From Streptomyces sp. MNU76 (lineage in GTDB: Bacteria; Actinomycetota; Actinomycetes; Streptomycetales; Streptomycetaceae), in NCBI RefSeq assembly GCF_020982545.1, contig NZ_JAJKLK010000003.1, forward strand, positions 806,001 to 870,000: a DNA stretch of 64,000 nt, read 5' to 3'. The notes beneath the pieces were generated by a model, which saw nothing but the letters and a program-made list of their open reading frames with translations, searched no databases and was not told the DNA's origin. Position 1 is the stretch's first letter; each line of letters opens with the position of its first letter. A program made the position numbers and the translations under genes. This document shows, in pieces, positions 1 to 6,835 of the stretch.

Positions 1-476
1 CCGTCCGCAGCATTCGAGGCGGCATTGCGCGCGGTGCGGGTGTGGACCTTGTACGACTCGTACTGAGAGTCAACGGCGTCTTCCTGCAAGCTGCGGACAT
101 CGCGGCCGTTGCGCGGGTCGTAGGTGCGTCCATGGCTGGTCACATGAATTAGCTTGCCCTGCTCCTCGCACAACTCGATGAGATACGCCCACTCTGAGAC
201 CTTGCGGGACCCACGCGACGACTCCCAGATGATCAGAACGTCGTCGGTGAACGCGCCGGAAGTCAGGTCCTTGACCAGCCGCGCGAAGTCGCCGCGCTGC
301 TTCCGGCTGTACTTGCTGGCCGATATGCCGTCGTCGATGTACGGGGCGGCACTGATCATGATGCGGTGCGTTTCGGCACTGCGGATGTTGTCGGCGTGCT
401 GCTCGTCGCAGCTCTGCCCCTTCTTCTTGCTGACTCGGAGGTACTCGCGGCCGGTGATCTGCTGTGTCGTCGTCAT
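1..476 (-). CDS. Serine recombinase, N-terminal part (cut by window edge)
   Basis: Starts at an ATG whose first base is 476 and runs off the left edge, giving about 158 residues. The N-terminus contains YLRVSKKKGQS, which fits the resolvase/invertase active-site region with the nucleophilic Ser in RVS. YIDDGISASKYSRKQRGDF and VLIIWESSRGSR follow, typical of the catalytic domain of large serine integrases and transposon recombinases. The DNA-binding C-terminus is outside the window, so its class (integrase or transposon recombinase) cannot be decided. It lies directly next to a P-type ATPase scrap, suggesting integration into or beside a metal-resistance gene. Confidence 0.85.
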   Translation of the reverse strand, partial: MTTTQQITGREYLRVSKKKGQSCDEQHADNIRSAETHRIMISAAPYIDDGISASKYSRKQRGDFARLVKDLTSGAFTDDVLIIWESSRGSRKVSEWAYLIELCEEQGKLIHVTSHGRTYDPRNGRDVRSLQEDAVDSQYESYKVHTRTARNAASNAAD

Positions 477-514
477 GCATCACAGCATGCCAAAGAGGTT
501 CCCCTTTAGCTGCG

Positions 515-545
515 TCCCCTTCGCTCGAGCGGGGGACCCCCATGG
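515..545. repeat. CTCGAG-centred GC-rich repeat
   Basis: The stretch contains CTTCGCTCGAGCGGGGGACC. It resembles the short CTCGAG-centred repeats scattered through Streptomyces intergenic DNA. A second member is at 43067-43106. Here it lies exactly where ATPase homology stops and the recombinase leader begins, so it may mark a recombination junction. Confidence 0.5.
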
Positions 546-842
546 CGAAAAGCTTCAGGCGTCCGACAAGGACGGCGTGCCCGTCGACGACTCCCTGAAC
601 GCCGAGGCCGGGGACGTTCTCGAAGTCCTCGGGCACCGGCAGGCTGCCGGCCCGCTCGATCGCTCCGGCGGCGATGGCCTGGGCGATCGGGTGCTCGGAG
701 GCGTGCTCCAGCGAGCCCGCCAGCCGCAGCAGTTCGAGCTCGTCGACGCCTTCGGCGACGTACACGTCCTGGAGTGTCATCCGGCCGGTGGTGACGGTGC
801 CGGTCTTGTCCAGGACGACGGTGTCGACGCGGCGGGACAAGG
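540..842 (-). pseudogene. Heavy-metal P-type ATPase fragment (P/N domains only)
   Basis: About 100 codons match the phosphorylation and nucleotide-binding domains of a copper-type P1B ATPase. They include the phosphorylation motif DKTGTVTTG, the SEHPIAQAI nucleotide-binding motif and a VPGLGVQGVVDGHAVLVG segment. Membrane helices, the metal-site motif and the C-terminal hinge are absent on both sides. Upstream homology stops near 842 and downstream near 540, so it is a remnant trimmed at both ends and cannot be functional. Confidence 0.8.
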
Positions 843-1083
843 GCTTTGGTGAGGGGTGTAGTGGGTGATGAGCGGTGACAGTGGCGGGCAGTCGGCACCG
901 TGATCGCCGCCTCCGGAGCTGTGCGGCGTTCTCGTGGCGTGGCCCGGCCGCGGAGCCGTGGTCGCTCTCGGGCGGCGGGAGGTGCCGCTGCTGCCGGCCG
1001 GTACTGTCGGCCTGGCGCTCCGCCTCTCGCTCCGTCCTGGCGTGGGGGCGAAGCGGGCTGAGGGAGGGAAGGCCGCGGTTCCG
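843..1083. other. Non-coding gap with no recognisable content
   Basis: About 240 bp between the ATPase scrap and the TetR gene. I see no convincing coding frame, hairpin or promoter. Open frames here have no recognisable protein character. Confidence 0.4.
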
Positions 1084-1731
1084 TTACGTGGGCCGTGGGC
1101 TGTAGTGGCTCAGGAACATGTCGACGCCGCTGGTGAGGAGGCGGTCGGTGAGGTCGTCGTCGATATGTGTGCCGTAGGAGCCGAAGACCATATGGGGGAA
1201 GGCCAGGAGCGCGTAGAGCTGGATGATGGCCGCCTCCAGATCCGGGATCACCAGTCGGCCCTGGTCCGCCAGGGTGCGCAATGCGTTCGCGACCGCGGGA
1301 TGGTGCCCCTCGGGCCCGTGCTGCTGCCAGGCCCGGCCCAGCTCGGGAAAGCGCTGCGCCTCGGCGGCCACGAGATTGCGCAGCGCCGCCACCTCGCGAT
1401 TGGTGCGCACTGAGTGGACCCAGCTGCGTGCGGCGTCGAGGAGGGCCGTGCGGAGGTCCTCGGCCTCCGCCAGCCCTTCGAGAGCGGTCTCCGCACTTCC
1501 CGCGAGGGGTTCGTCGAGGGCGCCCGTGATGACCGCGGTGAAGAGGGCTTCCTTGCTGCCGAAGTGGTTGTAGACGGTCACCTTCGACACGCCGGCCTCG
1601 GTGGCGATGGCGTCCATGCCGACACCGAAGCCCTCCCGCAGGAACAGCTCGCGTGCGGCTCGCACGATGGCCTGCCGTTTGAGCTCCGCACGGGGGCCGA
1701 CTGGCGGCTGCTTGGCACTCTCCCTGCTCAT
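1084..1731 (-). CDS. TetR/AcrR-family repressor, divergent from MFS exporter
   Basis: 215 residues starting at MSRESAKQ. The N-terminal helix-turn-helix is classical: AIVRAARELFLREGFG, then MDAIATEAGVSKVTVYNHFGSKEALF. The C-terminal half is the usual helical ligand-binding domain. I chose the ATG at 1731 because a TAGGGT -10-like box lies 7 nt upstream, which fits a leaderless transcript; an upstream in-frame ATG would put the operator inside the gene. It is divergent from an MFS drug exporter across a double palindrome, so it most likely represses the exporter and itself. The ligand is unknown. Confidence 0.88.
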   Translation of the reverse strand: MSRESAKQPPVGPRAELKRQAIVRAARELFLREGFGVGMDAIATEAGVSKVTVYNHFGSKEALFTAVITGALDEPLAGSAETALEGLAEAEDLRTALLDAARSWVHSVRTNREVAALRNLVAAEAQRFPELGRAWQQHGPEGHHPAVANALRTLADQGRLVIPDLEAAIIQLYALLAFPHMVFGSYGTHIDDDLTDRLLTSGVDMFLSHYSPRPT

Positions 1732-1750
1732 GGTCAGGACCCTAGCACCC

Positions 1751-1797
1751 ATCTGAACTGAACAGTTGAGTTCAGATGAACTGAACAGTACAGTTCA
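1751..1797. promoter_or_regulatory. Double palindromic TetR operator and MFS promoter
   Basis: Two adjacent inverted repeats fill the divergent promoter. The first is ATCTGAACT (1751-1759) with AGTTCAGAT (1769-1777). The second is TGAACTG (1777-1783) with CAGTTCA (1791-1797). Both share the GAACTGAACAGT core. A plausible exporter promoter, TTGAGT at 1767 and TACAGT at 1789 with a 16-bp spacer, lies inside them, so bound repressor would block polymerase. Confidence 0.75.
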
Positions 1798-1912
1798 AGT
1801 GTGCTCACGTTCAGCGTCGGTCATATCCGCGAGGGCCGTCATCACGCGCTCGGCCTCCCCTCGTGCTCATCCTGGCGCCCGCCCATGCGCCACCTGGCCT
1901 CAAGGAGCTGCC

Positions 1913-3349
1913 ATGACCCACTCCACTGCCGGTACTCCGCACACGCCGGAACACGCCGCCCCGTCGCCTCCCGACCCGCGCCGCTGGGCCGCCCTCGCGC
2001 TGGTCTGCCTGGCCCAGTTCATGCTGATCCTGGACGTCACCGTGGTGAACGTCGCCCTGCCCGACATGGCCGCCGACCTGGACCTCGACCGTGAGACGCT
2101 GACCTGGGTCGTCACCGCGTACACCCTCTGCTTCGGCGGTCTGATGCTGCTCGGAGGCCGCCTCGCCGACGCCCTCGGTGCGCGCCGCACCCTGCTCGTC
2201 GGACTCGCTGTCTTCACCGTCGCATCCCTCGTCGCCGGACTGGCTGAGAACGCTCCGGTCCTGCTCGGCGGACGCATCGCCCAGGGCATCGGCGCCGCCT
2301 TGTTGTCGCCGTCCGCGCTGTCGATCGTCACCACGACCTTCCACGGTGCGGAGCGCAACAAGGCCCTCGGCGTGTGGGCCGCGATCGGCGGGTCCGGTGC
2401 CGCGGCCGGTGTCCTGGTCGGCGGGGTGCTGACCGACGGGCCGGGCTGGCAGTGGGTCTTCTACGTCAACGTGCCCGTCGGCCTCCTGGTCCTGACCGCC
2501 GTCCCCGTGTATGTGGCGGCCCGGGGACCGCAGCCCGCCCGGCTCGACGTGCCCGGCGCACTGCTGGTCACCGGAGGCACGGGCGCGCTGATCTACGGGC
2601 TGGTCGAGGCGGGGGGCTCGGGATGGGTGGATCCCGCCACGCTGGTGCCGCTGGCCGGCGCGGTGGTGGCGTACGTCCTGTTCGCCGTCGCCGAGCGGAC
2701 GAGCCGGGCCCCGCTGATGGACCTGCGGATGTTCACCCGGCGGCCTGTGCTGGCCGGGGCGTTCCTGATGCTGATGGCGACGGCCCTGCTGATCGCCTTC
2801 TTCTTCCTCGGGTCCGTCTACCTCCAGCACCTGCGAGGCTTCAGTCCGTTGAAGACCGGCCTGGTCTTCCTGCCGGTGGCTGTCGCCACCGGCATCGGCG
2901 CGCACCTGGGGTCCCGCCTCGTCGGCCGGATCGGCAGCCGCGCCACGGCCGTCGGGGGCATGGTGATCGCGGCTGCCGGAACCGTGCCCCTCACCCGACT
3001 GTCGGGTACCGGCAGCGTGTACGGCGGCCTGCTGCCGGGCTTCGTGGTCGCCTCCCTGGGGGTCGGCGCGGTCTTCGTCACCGCCACCACCACCGCGCTC
3101 GCCATGGTCGAGCATCGAGAGGCGGGGCTGGCCTCCGGAGTCGTCAACACCTTCCACGAGGTGGGCGGTTCGATCGGCGTGGCGGTCGTCTCCACCGTCG
3201 CGGCATCCGGCTTCGAGCGCGGCGCGGTGGGCGGCTTCACCGACGCTTTCACCGTGTGCGCAGTGGCGGGGGCCGTCAGTGCCGCGGTGGCCCTGGGGCT
3301 CGTACCGCGCGGCAAGCCGCAGTTGACCGGCGGACCGCACGTGCACTGA
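1913..3349 (+). CDS. DHA2-family MFS drug exporter (14-TM type)
   Basis: 478 residues from the ATG at 1913, which follows AAGGAGCTGCC, a good ribosome binding site. An ATG-less upstream extension would overlap the operator. After a short Pro-rich cytosolic leader come hydrophobic helices with the signatures LDVTVVNVALPDMAADL and LTWVVTAYTLCFGGLMLLGGRLADALG, typical of EmrB/QacA-type proton-driven exporters. Length and roughly 14 hydrophobic segments agree with DHA2. The gene lies in an operator-controlled divergent pair with a TetR repressor, so it is probably induced by its own substrate. Confidence 0.9.
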   Translation: MTHSTAGTPHTPEHAAPSPPDPRRWAALALVCLAQFMLILDVTVVNVALPDMAADLDLDRETLTWVVTAYTLCFGGLMLLGGRLADALGARRTLLVGLAVFTVASLVAGLAENAPVLLGGRIAQGIGAALLSPSALSIVTTTFHGAERNKALGVWAAIGGSGAAAGVLVGGVLTDGPGWQWVFYVNVPVGLLVLTAVPVYVAARGPQPARLDVPGALLVTGGTGALIYGLVEAGGSGWVDPATLVPLAGAVVAYVLFAVAERTSRAPLMDLRMFTRRPVLAGAFLMLMATALLIAFFFLGSVYLQHLRGFSPLKTGLVFLPVAVATGIGAHLGSRLVGRIGSRATAVGGMVIAAAGTVPLTRLSGTGSVYGGLLPGFVVASLGVGAVFVTATTTALAMVEHREAGLASGVVNTFHEVGGSIGVAVVSTVAASGFERGAVGGFTDAFTVCAVAGAVSAAVALGLVPRGKPQLTGGPHVH

Positions 3350-3403
3350 GCCGACGCTCGCCGCCAGGCGGGCCGATGGTGCGGCGGCCCGCCGAGGTGT
3401 GTA

Positions 3404-3434
3404 AGGGCCGCCGGATCGGCGTACCGGCGGCCCT
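3404..3434. terminator. Hairpin terminator after the MFS gene
   Basis: An 11-bp perfect stem, AGGGCCGCCGG (3404-3414) with CCGGCGGCCCT (3424-3434), and a 9-nt loop. It lies between the exporter and the convergent copper-protein fragment, so it can stop transcripts from either side. There is no clear T tract, as is common in Streptomyces. Confidence 0.6.
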
Positions 3435-3461
3435 GCCTTGTGGGGTGTGGCCGCGCTGGTC

Positions 3462-3665
3462 GGCCGAGGGCCTGGACGAGGTCGTTGCACGCCTGTTCGC
3501 AGGAGCGGCAGGCTTCGGCGCACAGGCGGCAGTGCTCGTGCTGGTCTGCGTGCGCGGAGCATTCGTCGGCGCAGGCTCTGCAGGCGGTGGCGCACGCGGT
3601 GAGGGTCGCGCGGGTGATGTCGGCGTCGTAGCCGGTGTGCCGGGAGAGCGCGGCGGCGGTGGCGT
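3462..3665 (-). pseudogene. C-terminal half of a four-helix copper-storage (Csp-like) protein
   Basis: The fragment reads LSRHTGYDADITRATLTACA and continues through CRACADECSAHADQHEHC and CRLCAEACRSCEQACNDL. This Cys/His spacing is that of DUF326 four-helix-bundle copper-binding proteins, whose inner face is lined with Cys thiolates binding Cu(I). Only about 68 residues match; the first two helices are missing upstream of about 3665 and the frame runs on without the expected stop. It therefore looks like a truncated copper gene, although a short product cannot be excluded. Confidence 0.65.
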
Positions 3666-3775
3666 TGCCATCATCGGTCGCCTCCTTCGGATCGGTGCCG
3701 GAGGGCGGCGGGCCCTGCCGCTTTTCCACTAAAGATGTTCGTAGAACGTTCGCGCAGCCGACCTCATCTCCCGTT

Positions 3776-3790
3776 TACCCCCGTGGGGTA
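3776..3790. promoter_or_regulatory. CsoR-like copper operator
   Basis: TACCCC (3776-3781) and GGGGTA (3785-3790) form an inverted repeat with a 3-bp spacer. C-run/G-run palindromes flanked by TA are the known style of CsoR copper-sensor operators in actinobacteria. It lies about 40 bp upstream of the DUF6153/multicopper oxidase unit. No csoR gene is present in this window, so the regulator would be encoded elsewhere. Confidence 0.6.
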
Positions 3791-3831
3791 TATTGATCCG
3801 GCAGTCCTCTCGACAGGAAGCCCCAGGTGCA

Positions 3832-4344
3832 GTGACGGCAGTCCCGGCAGCCCTCGCCTCGCGGACTCGCGACCCCCGTGGCGCCGTCCGCTGGACCCGT
3901 GCTGCCGCCATCGCCCTGTTCGCCGCGCTGGCCGTACTGATTCACCATGAGGCGACGGCAGCGCCCATGGCCTCGTCGCCGTCGTCCGCCGTGCACGTGA
4001 TGCCCGGGGGCATGGTGATGGCAGGCAATCCCGCACTGCGGGCCATGGAGATGCCCGGGCACACGCACCGAGACGCGGCCGCGGAGCAGGGGGCCGCGGA
4101 GCAGGCGGCCGCTGCGCTCGCCGGACCCGCGGCGGACGGCACCGAGGGCGCGGCATGTGTCGGCATGGCCATGCAGCACTGCGCGCCGGCGAGCGTCGGC
4201 GAGTTCACCCTCGTGCCGCCTGCGGCCTCGACGGTGCCGTGGGGCCTCGACGCTTACGGCCCCGCCGCCCTTGGTGCGGTGCCGGCCGGGGCGGTGGGCC
4301 GGGCGCCCCCGGATCTGTCCGCTCTCTCTCAGTTGCGCATCTAG
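3832..4344 (+). CDS. DUF6153-family membrane/secreted protein of copper locus
   Basis: About 170 residues. One N-terminal hydrophobic segment (AAAIALFAALAVLIHHE) suggests a membrane anchor or signal. A Met/His-rich stretch follows (HVMPGGMVMAG, MEMPGHTH, GMAMQHC), and the end is RAPPDLSALSQLRI, the hallmark C-terminus of DUF6153. The GTG at 3832 is preferred because AGGAAG lies about 10 nt upstream; an ATG at 3793 is an alternative. Met/His residues and its place between a CsoR-like site and a multicopper oxidase suggest periplasmic-face copper handling; function is not established. Confidence 0.72.
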   Translation: MTAVPAALASRTRDPRGAVRWTRAAAIALFAALAVLIHHEATAAPMASSPSSAVHVMPGGMVMAGNPALRAMEMPGHTHRDAAAEQGAAEQAAAALAGPAADGTEGAACVGMAMQHCAPASVGEFTLVPPAASTVPWGLDAYGPAALGAVPAGAVGRAPPDLSALSQLRI

Positions 4345-4440
4345 GCCGTGCCCAACGGCCTCCTCGCCGCTTTCTCATGCCGAGGAGCCGTCTCCGCACG
4401 TGTCGTCCCATGCGTACAGAGAGATTTGAGGTCAATCGAT

Positions 4441-6054
4441 ATGAACAGCATCAACCGCCGCTCCGTCCTGCTGGCCGGCCTCGGCGTCGCGGGCACGGGC
4501 GCGCTCGCCGCCTGCAGCGCCGGCTCAGGCAGTACGCCTTCCCTGGTCAGCCCCTCCGGCTCGGCGGTCGCTGCCGCAGAGAAGAAGCGCCCCAGCACCG
4601 GCAACGTGCGTAACGTGACCCTGACCGCCGCGCCCGCCACGCTCGACCTGGGCGGTGGTGTCATGGCCAAGAGCTGGGCCTTCAGCGGCCGGACCCCGGG
4701 CAAGGAGATCCGGCTGTCCGTCGGCGACACGCTGGCCGCCGAACTCTCCAACCAGCTGCCGAACAGGACCACCACGTCCATCCACTGGCACGGCCTCTCC
4801 CTGCGCAGCGACATGGACGGCGTGCCCCCGGTCACCCAGCAGGCGGTGCGGGCGGGCTCCACCTTCACCTACCGCTTCCTCACCGACGCCCCCGGCACCT
4901 ACTTCTTCCATCCCCATGTCGGTGTTCAGCTCGACCGGGGCCTGTACGCGCCGCTGATCGTCGAGGACCCGAAGGAGCCGCTGTCGTACGACGACGAGTG
5001 GGTCGTCGTCCTGGACGACTGGGTCGACGGTGTCACCGGCACGCCCGACGAGGTTCTCGCCGAGCTGAGGCAGGGCATGGGCGCCATGGACATGGGGGAC
5101 GGCTCCGGATCCGGCAGCGGCCACGGTGGCCATGACATGGGGGACATGGAGGGGATGGACATGGGCGACGGTTCCGCCTCTCCGTCCGCCTCGTCCTCGT
5201 CCGGCGGGATGTCCATGAGGTTCATGCTGATGGGCGCCGAGAGCGAGCTGCTCGGCGGCGACGCCGGTGATGTGAAGTACGCGTACCACCTGGTCAACGG
5301 ACGCGTCCCCGCGGACCCGGACGTCTACCGGGGCGAGCCCGGCAAGCGTGTACGGCTGCGGATCATCAACGCGGGCGGCGACACCGCGTACCGGGTGGCG
5401 CTCGGCGGCCACAAGCTGACGATCACCCACACCGACGGCTTCCCGGTCGAGCACCAGCAGGTCGACGCCCTGCTGATCGGCATGGGCGAGCGCTACGACA
5501 TCCTGGTGACCCTCGGCGACGGCGTCTTCCCGCTGGTCGCCGAGGCAGAGGGCAAGGACACCGGCGGTATGGCCCTGGTCCGTACCGGATCCGGCAGCGC
5601 GCCGCAGCCGTCCGTCCGGCCGAAGGAACTGAACGGCAGGATCCTGACCGCCTCCCAACTGAAGGCGGCGGACGACGTCCGGCTCGCGTCGAAGAAGGCG
5701 GACCGGGTGCACCGCATCGAGCTGACCGGCGGCATGGACACATACAACTGGGCCATCAACGGCAGGGCGTTCGACATGGACGACCCGTCCGCGAACCCCG
5801 TCCTCGTCGAGGAGGGCCGGCGGGTCCGGCTGGACTTCGTCAACACGACGGAGATGTGGCATCCGATGCATCTGCACGGCCACACCTACCAGCTCGCAGG
5901 TGGCGGCCCGCGCAAGGACACCGCCATCGTGCTTCCGAAGAAGACGCTGTCGGTGGAGTTCGACGCGGACAACCCCGGCCAGTGGATGCTCCACTGCCAC
6001 AACGCGTATCACGGCGAGGCCGGGATGATGGCGCTGGTGGCCTACCAGGCGTGA
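4441..6054 (+). CDS. Tat-exported multicopper oxidase (cuprous oxidase-like)
   Basis: 537 residues. The N-terminus NRRSVLLAGLGVAGTGALAAC combines a twin-arginine signal with a lipobox, so the enzyme is probably a surface lipoprotein. The four copper-ligand motifs are present: HWHG near residue 115, HPHV near 158, HPMHLHGH near 474 and HCHNAYHGEAGMM near 518. These make a type 1 site and a type 2/3 trinuclear cluster. A Met/Gly/His-rich insert at about 215-245 (DMGDMEGMDMGDG) resembles the Cu(I)-capture inserts of CueO/CopA oxidases. It likely oxidises Cu(I) outside the membrane, in line with the upstream CsoR-like operator and DUF6153 partner. Confidence 0.9.
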   Translation: MNSINRRSVLLAGLGVAGTGALAACSAGSGSTPSLVSPSGSAVAAAEKKRPSTGNVRNVTLTAAPATLDLGGGVMAKSWAFSGRTPGKEIRLSVGDTLAAELSNQLPNRTTTSIHWHGLSLRSDMDGVPPVTQQAVRAGSTFTYRFLTDAPGTYFFHPHVGVQLDRGLYAPLIVEDPKEPLSYDDEWVVVLDDWVDGVTGTPDEVLAELRQGMGAMDMGDGSGSGSGHGGHDMGDMEGMDMGDGSASPSASSSSGGMSMRFMLMGAESELLGGDAGDVKYAYHLVNGRVPADPDVYRGEPGKRVRLRIINAGGDTAYRVALGGHKLTITHTDGFPVEHQQVDALLIGMGERYDILVTLGDGVFPLVAEAEGKDTGGMALVRTGSGSAPQPSVRPKELNGRILTASQLKAADDVRLASKKADRVHRIELTGGMDTYNWAINGRAFDMDDPSANPVLVEEGRRVRLDFVNTTEMWHPMHLHGHTYQLAGGGPRKDTAIVLPKKTLSVEFDADNPGQWMLHCHNAYHGEAGMMALVAYQA

Positions 6055-6070
6055 ACGCCGGCCGTCTCGC

Positions 6071-6096
6071 GTGCCGGCCGGTCCGCCGGCCGGCAC
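6071..6096 (+). terminator. Strong hairpin terminator after multicopper oxidase
   Basis: GTGCCGGCCGG (6071-6081) pairs perfectly with CCGGCCGGCAC (6086-6096) around a TCCG tetraloop, starting 17 bp after the stop codon. Confidence 0.7.
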
Positions 6097-6151
6097 AGGG
6101 CGGGTAGGCCCGGAACGCGGCTGATCGCTGCGAACGAAGCGGCGTGGCTTT

Positions 6152-6304
6152 GTGCACCGACTTTCGGTTTTCGCCGGCCGCTTCTTCGCGACCCGCCCCC
6201 TCGTTGCCAAAGCCCTCGCTCGGTGGGGGCACATCCTGCTGCCGCTGGTCCTGATCGCCCTCGGCCTGCTCATCCTCATCGAAGGCGGCGCTTTCGGGCT
6301 GTGA
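6152..6304 (+). pseudogene. C-terminal fragment of cadmium-resistance transporter (CadD-like)
   Basis: A 50-codon open tail reads RPLVAKALARWGHILLPLVL and then IALGLLILIEGGAFGL before the stop. This is one hydrophobic helix with the invariant IEGGAFGL-type ending of CadD family transporters. The preceding four helices are missing, so it is a remnant of another metal-resistance gene. Confidence 0.6.
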
Positions 6305-6378
6305 AGCACCTGGGACACGCAGGCGCGGGTGCTTCGGCGTCGTGCGTCGGTGCCGATTCCGGCCGTTCGGGTCCGAGA

Positions 6379-6612
6379 TCAGGGGCGGGTGGCCGCGTAG
6401 AAAGGCATGTAGTCGTAGGAGTCCGGTCCGGTCGACCCCCACTCGTACGGCTTGCCGAGCTGGGCGTAGGCGAACTCGATGGCGGGGCGGGCGCGTCCGC
6501 CGGCGGGGCCGTTGTACGTGGCCGAGCTGTCGCTGGTGCCGGCGGCCCGGTCGGCCTCGGCTTCCTTCTCCCCGAGCTGTGCCCGCTGCTCGGCGGTGAG
6601 GCTGTTCAGCGA
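6379..6612 (-). pseudogene. NlpC/P60 peptidase fragment, cut before the catalytic Cys
   Basis: Reads LNSLTAEQRAQLGEKEAEAD and later AIEFAYAQLGKPYEWGSTGP, the start of the NlpC/P60 cell-wall peptidase domain. The normal continuation is SYDCSGL with the catalytic Cys, but here it is SYDYMPFYAATRP and a stop. The enzyme is truncated at the active site and has no N-terminal export region. Confidence 0.65.
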
Positions 6613-6835
6613 TCACCCGCACCGTCGCCGGCCGCTGCCACCGCCACGGGCGGTCCATGATCTCTGCCACGAGGTCCCCAGCCGCCGCATGCCGTCGCTC
6701 CCTTTCGCTGCACTACGCAGCCCCATAGGAGAAGCTTCATCAGCGGCCCCATGCCCGCGTCCGCGGCTGGGACACCTGCGCTCTCGCGGGAGTTGGGATC
6801 GGCAGGGAAGGGCCGTCGAGCGTTCGCTGCGCGGG
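6613..6835. other. Non-coding gap
   Basis: No recognisable gene, hairpin or promoter. It follows the ATPase stop codon and separates it from the peptidase fragment. Confidence 0.4.

Noticed and set aside
1..842. Prophage or complete integrative element at the left edge
   Set aside because: Only a recombinase N-terminus is visible; no phage structural, replication or excision genes occur nearby.
1811..3595. Long antisense frame across the MFS gene
   Set aside because: Same GC-driven shadow effect; the plus-strand protein has clear membrane helices and family motifs.
4525..6318. Long open frame antisense to the multicopper oxidase
   Set aside because: High-GC third positions create long opposite-strand frames; this one has low-complexity Arg/Gly/Val sequence without motifs, and the oxidase has all copper ligands.
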